Assembly: GCA_900319885.1 (NCBI GenBank)
Contig: ONQH01000016.1
Span: 1-13,762, forward strand
Reading direction: 5' to 3'
Length of the DNA: 13,762 bases
Source of the DNA: Candidatus Avelusimicrobium ruminicola
GTDB taxonomy: Bacteria > Elusimicrobiota > Elusimicrobia > Elusimicrobiales > Elusimicrobiaceae
Below the pieces are notes generated by a model, which did not search any database, had not been told where the DNA came from, and worked only from the letters and a program-made list of their open reading frames with translations. Of this stretch, positions 7,280-12,346 are shown in pieces (the first letter of the stretch is position 1; each line of letters starts with the position of its first letter). The position numbers and the translations under genes were made by a program.

Positions 7280-7307
7280 ATTATAGTAAAAATTTTGATA
7301 AAGGCAA
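7280..7307 (-). promoter_or_regulatory. Promoter of hppA
   Basis: On the minus strand a TTGCCT -35 (7302-7307) and a perfect TATAAT -10 (7280-7285) are 16 nt apart. The predicted start near 7273 gives a 36-nt leader that contains the ribosome binding site. The promoter lies downstream of the non-coding island, so hppA does not need transcription from further upstream. Confidence 0.65.
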
Positions 7308-7343
7308 GCAAAAATAAACCGCCCGAATCCTTTTCAAACTAAA

Positions 7344-7399
7344 ATGGCACAGAACGCGACGCGAAAGAGCAAAGTATACTGTGCGCAGGGTTTTGCCAT
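7344..7399. repeat. Nested inverted repeats in the non-coding island
   Basis: ATGGCA (7344-7349) can pair with TGCCAT (7394-7399), and GCACAG (7347-7352) can pair with CTGTGC (7379-7384). The two helices share three bases, so they either merge (ATGG/CCAT outside, CACAG/CTGTG inside) or compete. I see no open reading frame and no matching RNA family. This is part of the 624-nt gene-free stretch 7238-7861. Confidence 0.4.
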
Positions 7400-7458
7400 C
7401 AAAAACGAACTTTTTTCTAGGCTTGTGCGAGGAAGTAATACGGTAGGAACTCGCGTAG

Positions 7459-7583
7459 TTTTTGCGGAAAATTTAACGCTAGGCTAGGCGTGAGCTTAGG
7501 AGGAATACTGGCGGCACGCGCCCGAAGGGCGGAGGTATCCGACTAAGCGAACAACAACGCCTAGTGCTAAATTTACCCAAAAA
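7459..7583. ncRNA. Rod-like 125-nt inverted repeat, candidate structured RNA of unknown class
   Basis: One long imperfect hairpin. The closing stem is TTTTTG (7459-7464) with CAAAAA (7578-7583), then GG/CC, then AAATTTA (7469-7475) with TAAATTT (7568-7574), then CG with TG, then CTAGGC (7479-7484) with GCCTAG (7559-7564). A central 9 x 10 nt loop follows (7485-7493 and 7549-7558, the latter A-rich). The upper stem is GCTTAG (7494-7499) with CTAAGC (7543-7548), a tandem GA/GA mismatch, GG/CC, a bulged A and ATAC/GTAT. A terminal CGCCC-GAA-GGGCG hairpin (7519-7531) caps it. Closing stem, open centre and terminal stem recall 6S RNA, but it is shorter than 6S and I recognise no conserved 6S sequence. 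Sheared GA pairs and unpaired A-rich strands favour plus-strand transcription, but I find no convincing plus-strand promoter or terminator. Confidence 0.45.
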
Positions 7584-7613
7584 TAAACCCCCGCGTACCA
7601 ATTCGGGGGTTTA
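7579..7613 (-). terminator. Intrinsic terminator of the candidate non-coding RNA
   Basis: TAAACCCCCG (7584-7593) and CGGGGGTTTA (7604-7613) form a 10-bp perfect stem with a 10-nt loop. Read on the minus strand, the stem runs into TTTTT (7579-7583). On the plus strand no T-tract follows, so it is oriented for the minus-strand transcript. Its T-tract doubles as the outermost arm of the rod-like repeat at 7459-7583. Confidence 0.75.
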
Positions 7614-7753
7614 GCTCATTCGTGTCATTCTCATGACTCCATGTTCCTATTTCCTAGGGATGGAACCTCTCCGGGTCTTCACGCGATCGGCAAATACGCT
7701 GTATCCGCTCAACCGCAACCAGGGAGTAAGCCCGGGTCCCAAGTACTTAAGTT
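7580..7753 (-). ncRNA. Candidate ~174-nt non-coding RNA with its own promoter and terminator
   Basis: A minus-strand transcription unit bounded by a good promoter (7760-7787) and an intrinsic terminator, with no usable reading frame inside. In RNA order, a helix pairs TGGGACC (7736-7742) with GGTTCCA (7660-7666) and CGGG with CCCG. Inside it, GCGGTT pairs with GATCGC, and a hairpin ATAC-AGC-GTAT is flanked by CGG/CCG. Further 3', GTCAT-GAGA-ATGAC is a GNRA-capped hairpin at 7625-7638. ACTCC near the 5' end can also pair with GGAGT near the middle, a possible pseudoknot. The size is that of 6S RNA, but 5' and 3' ends do not close on each other as they do in 6S. I cannot place it in tmRNA, RNase P, SRP or riboswitch classes. 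Confidence 0.5.
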
Positions 7754-7759
7754 ACTACT

Positions 7760-7807
7760 AGTATAAGACTTTTTTGAAAAATTTCAAGACCTAATTTTGA
7801 AAAATTT
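7760..7807 (-). promoter_or_regulatory. Promoter with A/T-rich upstream repeats for the candidate RNA
   Basis: On the minus strand, TTGAAA (-35, 7782-7787) and TATACT (-10, 7760-7765) are 16 nt apart, with a predicted start near 7753. The 13-mer TTTTGAAAAATTT occurs twice on the plus strand (7772-7784 and 7795-7807), 23 bp apart. One copy overlaps the -35 and the other lies upstream of it, as an UP element or a regulator site would. The stretch from 7795 to the isoprenoid synthase stop at 7862 shows nothing else I can support. Confidence 0.6.
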
Positions 7808-7861
7808 TTTCTCGTCGTAAGGTCCTAGATTTTTGAGCCGTTTTTAGGCCTTTTTGGGCCC

Positions 7862-8866
7862 TTAGGGAAGTTTGTTTAGTTTATAAGAAAGCCATTTATC
7901 AAAGCAAAAATTGCTTACCAGCAGTAGGGGAGTAACTAACATAGTAAAATAAATGCGCCCCCGGGAAATTTTAACCCGTTTGGCCGGGTTTAATAGGTCG
8001 GGCGTGTAGGCCAGTTTATTAAATGTATCGGCCGTCCACAAAATCGGCCACGCTACCGCGGCCCGCGTGCGCCAATTTTTCTTGGGCAGCGCCTTAAAAT
8101 AATCAAACGCGTATTGCAAGTTTTCTTTACCCCAACGCAACCAATAGTATTTAATAACCTCAAAACGGGCGGAATTTCCCTTCTTTAACAAGGCGCTTGG
8201 TTGCAAGCCTTGCATTTCCAGTTGGTCTTGCGGAAAATAACACCGGCCGAACTGCAAATCTTTGGGCAAATCGCGCAAAATGTTTACAATTTGTAACGCA
8301 TCCCCGATATGTTGCCCCCATTGATAAAACTCGGCTTGCGGCACATTAAGCGTATGGGTATGATAAATAAGTTGGCTCCAAAACAGGCCCGGTTTCCCGC
8401 CCATCAGCCGGCAATAGTGGGTTAAATCTGCCCGGGTTTTCAACGCAACCGGGGCGGCCCCTTGGCGGTTTGCAAAGGTGGTCAAATCCACACGCATCCC
8501 GTCACACACCGCCTGGACAACATCATAGATAAACGCTTTTTGCTCGGCCGGGATAGTGTGTAAGGCTTTAAGGCAGTCTTCTAAATGGGTAATCAGGGCG
8601 GTTTCATACGGGTTGTCGCTCGCCCCGGTTAAATCTTTTACCAGCAGGTTCTGTTTGGCATAATCTTGCGTCTTGACTATAGCCGGGAATTGCTCAATCC
8701 AGTCCAGCCGTTTTTCTACAGGCAAAACCTCTGTGTCGGCAATCGTGTCGGCATAGCGGCACAACAAATACGCCAGTCCAAATGCCGGGCGCATGGAACG
8801 CGGCAACATTTTTACACTTAAATACAAACTACGCGACGTGTTTTTAAGTAGCGTATTTAGTTCCAT
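7862..8866 (-). CDS. Squalene/phytoene synthase family protein (head-to-head prenyl synthase)
   Basis: A 334-aa trans-isoprenyl diphosphate synthase that would condense two identical prenyl diphosphates (farnesyl or geranylgeranyl) head to head into a C30 or C40 product. The first Asp motif is YADTIADTE (Asp40 and Asp44). The second is NILRDLPKD with Asp199 and Asp203, followed by FGRCYFP, the classic signature of the family. The N-terminal SRSLYLSVKMLP and GLAYLLCRYADTIADT resemble squalene synthase more than phytoene synthase, and there is a hydrophobic C-terminal segment (about 306-321), as in membrane-anchored squalene synthases. Product chain length cannot be fixed from sequence. No desaturase, cyclase or hopanoid gene is in the window. 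The ATG at 8866 is chosen because an extended -10 places the transcript start exactly there; there is no Shine-Dalgarno sequence. It is divergent from dnaJ. Confidence 0.9.
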   Translation of the reverse strand: MELNTLLKNTSRSLYLSVKMLPRSMRPAFGLAYLLCRYADTIADTEVLPVEKRLDWIEQFPAIVKTQDYAKQNLLVKDLTGASDNPYETALITHLEDCLKALHTIPAEQKAFIYDVVQAVCDGMRVDLTTFANRQGAAPVALKTRADLTHYCRLMGGKPGLFWSQLIYHTHTLNVPQAEFYQWGQHIGDALQIVNILRDLPKDLQFGRCYFPQDQLEMQGLQPSALLKKGNSARFEVIKYYWLRWGKENLQYAFDYFKALPKKNWRTRAAVAWPILWTADTFNKLAYTPDLLNPAKRVKISRGRIYFTMLVTPLLLVSNFCFDKWLSYKLNKLP

Positions 8867-8872
8867 AGTTAT

Positions 8873-8881
8873 ACTATAGCA
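8873..8881 (-). promoter_or_regulatory. Extended -10 promoter of the isoprenoid synthase, leaderless spacing
   Basis: TGCTATAGT on the minus strand is an extended -10 (TGn plus TATAGT at 8873-8878). Its last base is 7 nt from the A of the ATG at 8866, so the mRNA is predicted to start at the start codon, the same geometry as at ispH. A -35 is not evident, as is common for extended -10 promoters. Confidence 0.6.
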
Positions 8882-8900
8882 TTTTTGAAAAAGGCCGAAC

Positions 8901-8927
8901 TTAGCACATCATTTTAAAGAGCGCTAA
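8901..8927. promoter_or_regulatory. CIRCE-like operator (HrcA binding site) upstream of dnaJ
   Basis: TTAGCACAT (8901-8909), a 9-nt spacer and GAGCGCTAA (8919-8927) match the CIRCE consensus TTAGCACTC-N9-GAGTGCTAA at 15 of 18 positions with the exact spacer. The site covers the dnaJ -35 region and ends 6 nt before its -10 hexamer, where HrcA would block transcription until heat shock. It also sits just upstream of the divergent isoprenoid synthase promoter. The hrcA gene is not in the window. Confidence 0.85.
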
Positions 8928-8930
8928 ATT

Positions 8931-8939
8931 TGCTAAAAT
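8931..8939 (+). promoter_or_regulatory. Extended -10 promoter of dnaJ
   Basis: TGCTAAAAT is a TGn-extended -10 (TAAAAT at 8934-8939). The predicted start near 8946 gives a leader of about 12 nt before the ATG at 8958. The -35 region (about 8911-8917) is within the CIRCE spacer and is poor in consensus. Confidence 0.6.
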
Positions 8940-8957
8940 ATAAGTAATCACTTATTT

Positions 8958-10076
8958 ATGCCTACAACTATGAAAGAAGATTATTATAAAATCCTCGGCA
9001 TTGAACGCAGTGCCACTGAGGTAGAAATTAAATCGGCCTTCCGCAAGCAGGCCATGAAATACCACCCGGACCGCAACCCCGGCAACAAAGAGGCCGAAGA
9101 ACAATTCAAAAAAGTTAACGAGGCGTTTTCCGTCTTGTCCGACCCACAAAAAAAACAAATGTATGACCAATACGGGCACGAAGGCGTTAACGGCACGGGC
9201 GGTTTTGGCGGATTTAATGCCAATGGATTTGGTGATATCAACGATATTTTCGGCTCCGTATTCGGTGATATTTTTGGCGGCGGTTTTGGCGGCCGCAACC
9301 GTGGCCCGCGCGTCACCCGCGGAGAAGATTTGAAATTAGACGTAGATTTAACCCTGGAAGAAGCCTTTAGCGGCAAAGAAGTGCCTGTGGATTACACCCG
9401 CCTGGATAACTGCCAAGCGTGCGACGGAACCGGGGCCGCGCCGGGCTCCCAGCGCAAAACCTGCCGCTCGTGTAACGGGTCCGGTCAGGTAACGTATTCC
9501 CAAGGATTTTTCAGCATGCGCCAAGTCTGCCCCGATTGCGGCGGCAAAGGAACGGTAGTAGAAAAACCCTGCACCGAGTGCCGCGGCACCGGGCATAAAC
9601 GCGTAAAAGAAAAAATCACCGTCAAAGTACCCGGCGGCGTACGCACCGGGGTTACGTTGCGCGTTTCCAACGGGGGTGATATTGGCGAAAACGGAGGCGG
9701 TTTTGGCGATTTGTACGTAGAAGTACACGTCAAAGCGCACAAAATTTTCCGCCGCGAAGGGGACGACCTCCTTATTGATGCGCCCATCACCTACCCGCAA
9801 GCGGTACTGGGGGGCAGTATTAAAGTGCCCACCATTGAGGGAAAAGAAATTGAAGTAACCATCCCTAAAGGCACCCAGTTTGGCGAAGTACTTAAAATGC
9901 AAGGAAACGGGATGCCGCGCCTGGGCAAAAAAGGCTTTGGCGATTTACTCATCAACGTAAAAATTGAAGTCTTAAAAAAACCTACCGCCAAGCAAAAAGA
10001 ACTGCTGGAAGCCCTGGCCAACGAAACCGGCGGCAAGAAAAACAACAGTTTTCTAAAAGACTTGTTTGGCAAATAG
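8958..10076 (+). CDS. dnaJ: Molecular chaperone DnaJ (Hsp40), type I
   Basis: Co-chaperone of DnaK that delivers unfolded substrates and stimulates DnaK ATP hydrolysis in the cytoplasm. All type I domains are present (372 aa). The J domain carries HPD within MKYHPDRNPGN, and a Gly/Phe-rich linker follows. The zinc-binding region has four intact repeats: CQACDGTG, CRSCNGSG, CPDCGGKG and CTECRGTG. Two substrate-binding beta domains and a dimerisation tail end the protein. Two ATGs are possible: 8958 (MPTTMKEDYY) and 8970 (MKEDYY, closer to the usual DnaJ N-terminus). Neither has a Shine-Dalgarno sequence. I give 8958 because it is the first ATG after the predicted short leader. It is not next to dnaK or grpE here and seems to be transcribed alone under HrcA control. 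No terminator separates it from rplU. Confidence 0.97.
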   Translation: MPTTMKEDYYKILGIERSATEVEIKSAFRKQAMKYHPDRNPGNKEAEEQFKKVNEAFSVLSDPQKKQMYDQYGHEGVNGTGGFGGFNANGFGDINDIFGSVFGDIFGGGFGGRNRGPRVTRGEDLKLDVDLTLEEAFSGKEVPVDYTRLDNCQACDGTGAAPGSQRKTCRSCNGSGQVTYSQGFFSMRQVCPDCGGKGTVVEKPCTECRGTGHKRVKEKITVKVPGGVRTGVTLRVSNGGDIGENGGGFGDLYVEVHVKAHKIFRREGDDLLIDAPITYPQAVLGGSIKVPTIEGKEIEVTIPKGTQFGEVLKMQGNGMPRLGKKGFGDLLINVKIEVLKKPTAKQKELLEALANETGGKKNNSFLKDLFGK

Positions 10077-10093
10077 CATTATCGCTGTGAATT

Positions 10094-10102
10094 TGCTATA
10101 AT
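10094..10102 (+). promoter_or_regulatory. Extended -10 promoter of rplU-rpmA
   Basis: TGCTATAAT is a perfect extended -10, with TATAAT at 10097-10102. The predicted start near 10109 gives a leader of about 43 nt. There is no clear -35. It starts 18 nt after the dnaJ stop codon. Confidence 0.65.
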
Positions 10103-10115
10103 TATAGTAGTGGAT

Positions 10116-10132
10116 TTTCCCCTAAGGGGAAA
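10116..10132 (+). promoter_or_regulatory. Hairpin in the rplU leader
   Basis: TTTCCCC (10116-10122) and GGGGAAA (10126-10132) form a 7-bp stem with a 3-nt loop, 19 nt before the rplU ATG and wholly inside the predicted leader. It has no T-tract, so it is not an intrinsic terminator. Ribosomal protein leaders often carry autoregulatory structures, and L21 leader RNAs are known in other phyla. I cannot match this one to a known class. Confidence 0.45.
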
Positions 10133-10151
10133 TGAAGCTGGAAATAAACTT

Positions 10152-10460
10152 ATGTACGCAATTATTGAAACTGGTGGAAAACAGTACTGGGTAAAACCCG
10201 GTCAAGATCTGCAGGTTGAAAAGCTGGACGCGAAAGCCGGTGACACCGTAGAACTGAAAGTTCTCTGGGCCGCTAACGAAGAAGGTACCTCAGCAGATAC
10301 CAAAGCTGCCACGGCAGCCAAGGTCACCGCTCAAGTGGTCAAACATTTGAGAGGTCAAAAAGTGATTGTCTATAAACGCCGCCCCAAAAAAGGATACGAA
10401 CGTACCCAGGGCCATAGACAAAACTTAACGCAAATTAAAATCACGGATATCCAGTTATAA
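10152..10460 (+). CDS. rplU: 50S ribosomal protein L21
   Basis: A large-subunit ribosomal protein that binds 23S rRNA and contacts L20. The 102 residues begin MYAIIETGGKQYWVKPG and include VVKHLRGQKVIVYKRRPKKGYERTQGHRQ, the conserved L21 C-terminal rRNA-binding signature. An insertion-like acidic, Ala-rich stretch (about 40-55) lies in the middle, as in many L21 proteins. The frame extends to a GTG at 10110, but that lies at the predicted transcript start and would put the leader hairpin inside the protein. The ATG at 10152 gives the canonical N-terminus. The Shine-Dalgarno sequence is weak. rpmA follows after 15 nt, the conserved bacterial order. Confidence 0.96.
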   Translation: MYAIIETGGKQYWVKPGQDLQVEKLDAKAGDTVELKVLWAANEEGTSADTKAATAAKVTAQVVKHLRGQKVIVYKRRPKKGYERTQGHRQNLTQIKITDIQL

Positions 10461-10475
10461 ATTGGGAGATAAACA

Positions 10476-10865
10476 ATGGCACATACAAAAGCTCAAGGTT
10501 CTTCCTCTAACGGAAGAGACAGCCACGGCCAACGTTTAGGTATTAAACGCTATGGCTCCCAGTTTGTAAACGCTGGGGAAATTATCGTACGCCAACGCGG
10601 CACCAAGTTCCTGCCCGGAACCAACGTGTCCCGCTCTAGCGACGACAGCCTCTTTGCCCGCGTAAGCGGCATTGTTACCTTTGAATGGGTAAAAAGAGGC
10701 AAACAACAAATTTCCGTGTACCCCAAAGTTGCGGAAAAAAATGCGCCTGCCAAAAAAGCCGCGGCCCCCAAAGCCGCTGCCAAACCGGCCGTAAAAGCCG
10801 AAAAAAAGGCGCCCGCTAAAAAAACAGCCACCAAAAAACCGGCTGCTAAAAAAGCGGACAAATAA
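10476..10865 (+). CDS. rpmA: 50S ribosomal protein L27 with a long Ala/Lys/Pro-rich C-terminal tail
   Basis: A large-subunit ribosomal protein whose N-terminal tail reaches the peptidyl transferase centre. The core (residues 1-87) is normal: [39 protein letters not shown] and the [13 protein letters not shown] end. L27 normally ends at about 85-90 residues. This one continues for 42 residues (88-129) made almost only of Ala, Lys and Pro with a few Thr, Val, Glu and Asp, like the basic tails of histone H1-like proteins. The tail is in frame without a break and ends at a normal stop, followed by a terminator. A GGGAG ribosome binding site (10464-10468) lies 7 nt before the ATG. The N-terminus lacks the cleavable extension found in Firmicutes. 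Confidence 0.96.
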   Translation: MAHTKAQGSSSNGRDSHGQRLGIKRYGSQFVNAGEIIVRQRGTKFLPGTNVSRSSDDSLFARVSGIVTFEWVKRGKQQISVYPKVAEKNAPAKKAAAPKAAAKPAVKAEKKAPAKKTATKKPAAKKADK

Positions 10866-10879
10866 GCATTTGGCAAATT

Positions 10880-10912
10880 AAAGCGGCGGGATTATACCCT
10901 GCCGCTTTTTTT
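10880..10912 (+). terminator. Intrinsic terminator after rpmA
   Basis: AAAGCGGC plus GGG (10880-10890) pairs with CCC and GCCGCTTT, with a bulged T at 10900 and the 6-nt loop ATTATA. It is followed by a run of seven T (10906-10912). It lies in the 67-nt gap before obgE, so it would lower obgE expression relative to the ribosomal proteins, or obgE has its own weak promoter. Confidence 0.85.
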
Positions 10913-10932
10913 GCTTAAAAGGATTTATATTT

Positions 10933-12312
10933 ATGCAATCAGGCAGTTTCTTAGACCGTGTTAAAATCTACGTCACCGCCGGCAAAGGCGGGGACGGATG
11001 CTTGTCGTTTCGGCGCGAAAAATTTATTGAATTTGGCGGCCCCAACGGCGGTTGTGGCGGGCGCGGGGGCGATGTCATCCTGCGCGCGGAACCCAATTTA
11101 ACTACGCTTTTAGAACTGGCCTATCACCCGCATATTGACGCTCCTAATGGAGAGAAAGGTGGCTCTTACAACAAAACCGGCCGCGCCGGGGAAAACCGCT
11201 ACGTTTATGTTCCCTGCGGCACAATTGTACGTACGCTGGAAGGCGAATTTTTGGTGGATATGACGAAACCCGGGCAAGAGTTTGTAGTGGCCAAAGGGGG
11301 TGCCGGCGGACGAGGGAACCAATCTTTCAAAACCCAACAAAATACCGCCCCGCATATTGCCGAGAACGGTCTTCCCGGTGAAGAAGTAACGCTGATTTTG
11401 GAACTCAAAGTATTGGCGGACTTGGGGTTAGTCGGTTTCCCCAACGCAGGCAAAAGCACCTTTTTAAGCCGCATTTCTGCGGCGCGCCCGCGTATTGCCG
11501 ATTACGCATTTACCACACTGAACCCAAACCTGGGTATTACGCTACATCAAGGGGTAAGTTTTGCTACCGCCGATATTCCTGGCATTATTGAAGGGGCGAG
11601 CGAAGGTAAGGGATTAGGTTTTCAATTTCTAAAACACATTGAACGCACGCGCGTTTTGTTGCACCTGGTAGACCCGGAAGGCTTTGATGATTTATCTGCC
11701 GAAGAAAGCGTGAAAGTGATTGAAAAAGAACTGAAAACGTTTAACAAAAAACTATTTGATAAACCACGCATTATTGCGGTTAACAAGGCCGATTTACCGT
11801 CAGCCGAAAAAGCCTTCAAAGCCATTAGCAAAAAATTCAAAAAACACAAAGTGATGCTGATTTCCGCCGCAACGGGAGAAGGCGTAAAAGAAGTTCTAGA
11901 CGAGGTAGTAAAAATTTTGTCCTCTACCCCCGTAGAGCAAATAGCGGTGGAAGAAGAAAAGCCTGTGGTGCATAAAGTAGAACCCATTTTTACCATTACG
12001 CGTGATGAAAACGACGTCATCCATATCACGGGCAAGAAAGTGGAAGAGTTTATTGCCATGACCAATTTTACTCAGCCCGAGGCCGTCACGCGGCTTAAAG
12101 GTATTTTCAAAAAAATCGGGTTGGAGAAAGCGCTACTTAAACAAGGCGTGCAAGACGGGGATTTGCTTGTCGTGGGCGGTAAAGAATTTGAGTGGAACGG
12201 CGACTTTGATGAGGAAGCCCCACTGGCCCCCGAACACGCCGGCTACAAACGCCGCGAAACCAAGGCCGAGCGTTTAGCCAAGCGCAAAGCCCGGCGCGAA
12301 GGAAAGAAATAA
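10933..12312 (+). CDS. obgE: GTPase Obg (ribosome assembly / stress GTPase)
   Basis: An essential, slowly hydrolysing GTPase that binds the 50S subunit and acts in its late maturation and in growth control. The three domains are intact in 459 aa. The glycine-rich Obg fold occupies residues 1-158, with GGPNGGCGGRGGDV and GKGGAGGRGN. The G domain has G1 GFPNAGKST (168-176), TTL of switch I, G3 DIPGIIEGAS (214-223), G4 NKAD (284-287) and G5 SAATG (311-315). The C-terminal OCT domain covers about 350-425, and a basic tail ends in RKARREGKK. AAGGA at 10919-10923, 9 nt before the ATG, supports the start. The order rplU-rpmA-obgE is the widely conserved one, although a terminator sits before obgE here. 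Confidence 0.97.
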   Translation: MQSGSFLDRVKIYVTAGKGGDGCLSFRREKFIEFGGPNGGCGGRGGDVILRAEPNLTTLLELAYHPHIDAPNGEKGGSYNKTGRAGENRYVYVPCGTIVRTLEGEFLVDMTKPGQEFVVAKGGAGGRGNQSFKTQQNTAPHIAENGLPGEEVTLILELKVLADLGLVGFPNAGKSTFLSRISAARPRIADYAFTTLNPNLGITLHQGVSFATADIPGIIEGASEGKGLGFQFLKHIERTRVLLHLVDPEGFDDLSAEESVKVIEKELKTFNKKLFDKPRIIAVNKADLPSAEKAFKAISKKFKKHKVMLISAATGEGVKEVLDEVVKILSSTPVEQIAVEEEKPVVHKVEPIFTITRDENDVIHITGKKVEEFIAMTNFTQPEAVTRLKGIFKKIGLEKALLKQGVQDGDLLVVGGKEFEWNGDFDEEAPLAPEHAGYKRRETKAERLAKRKARREGKK

Positions 12313-12317
12313 TTTCA

Positions 12318-12346
12318 AAAACCTCCTAGTGGGAGGTTTTCTTTTT
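12318..12346. terminator. Bidirectional intrinsic terminator between obgE and the protease gene
   Basis: AAAACCTCC (12318-12326) pairs with GGAGGTTTT (12332-12340) around a 5-nt loop, followed by CTTTTT on the plus strand and TTTTTG after the stem on the minus strand. The two convergent stop codons are only 13 nt apart. The stem contains the last codons and the TAG stop of the minus-strand protease gene. Confidence 0.85.

Noticed and set aside
7450..7600. SRP RNA (ffs) in the rod-like repeat
   Set aside because: The invariant domain IV sequence around CCGGAAGGAAGC is absent from both strands.
7300..7760. tmRNA (ssrA) gene in the non-coding island
   Set aside because: A GAACAACAAC stretch resembles part of a tag reading frame, but no GGATTCGAC-like 5' end, T-arm or 3' acceptor sequence is present on either strand.
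7300..7760. RNase P RNA (rnpB) in the non-coding island
   Set aside because: GAGGAAG and CACAGAAC fragments recall conserved regions, but they are incomplete and in the wrong order, and the other conserved regions are missing.
7238..7861. Replication origin or att/dif-type site
   Set aside because: I found no DnaA-box clusters and no dif-like sequence; the A/T-rich repeats are better explained as promoter-upstream elements.
9348..9902. Minus-strand 184-codon open frame opposite dnaJ
   Set aside because: It is the mirror of glycine-rich dnaJ sequence, with biased composition and no initiation signals.
10110..10151. GTG start for rplU, adding 14 residues
   Set aside because: It coincides with the predicted transcription start and would translate the leader hairpin; the ATG at 10152 gives the canonical L21 N-terminus.
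10737..10865. Frameshifted tail as the cause of the long L27 C-terminus
   Set aside because: The Lys/Ala/Pro pattern is regular codon by codon and ends in a stop followed by a terminator; no switch of frame is needed to explain it.
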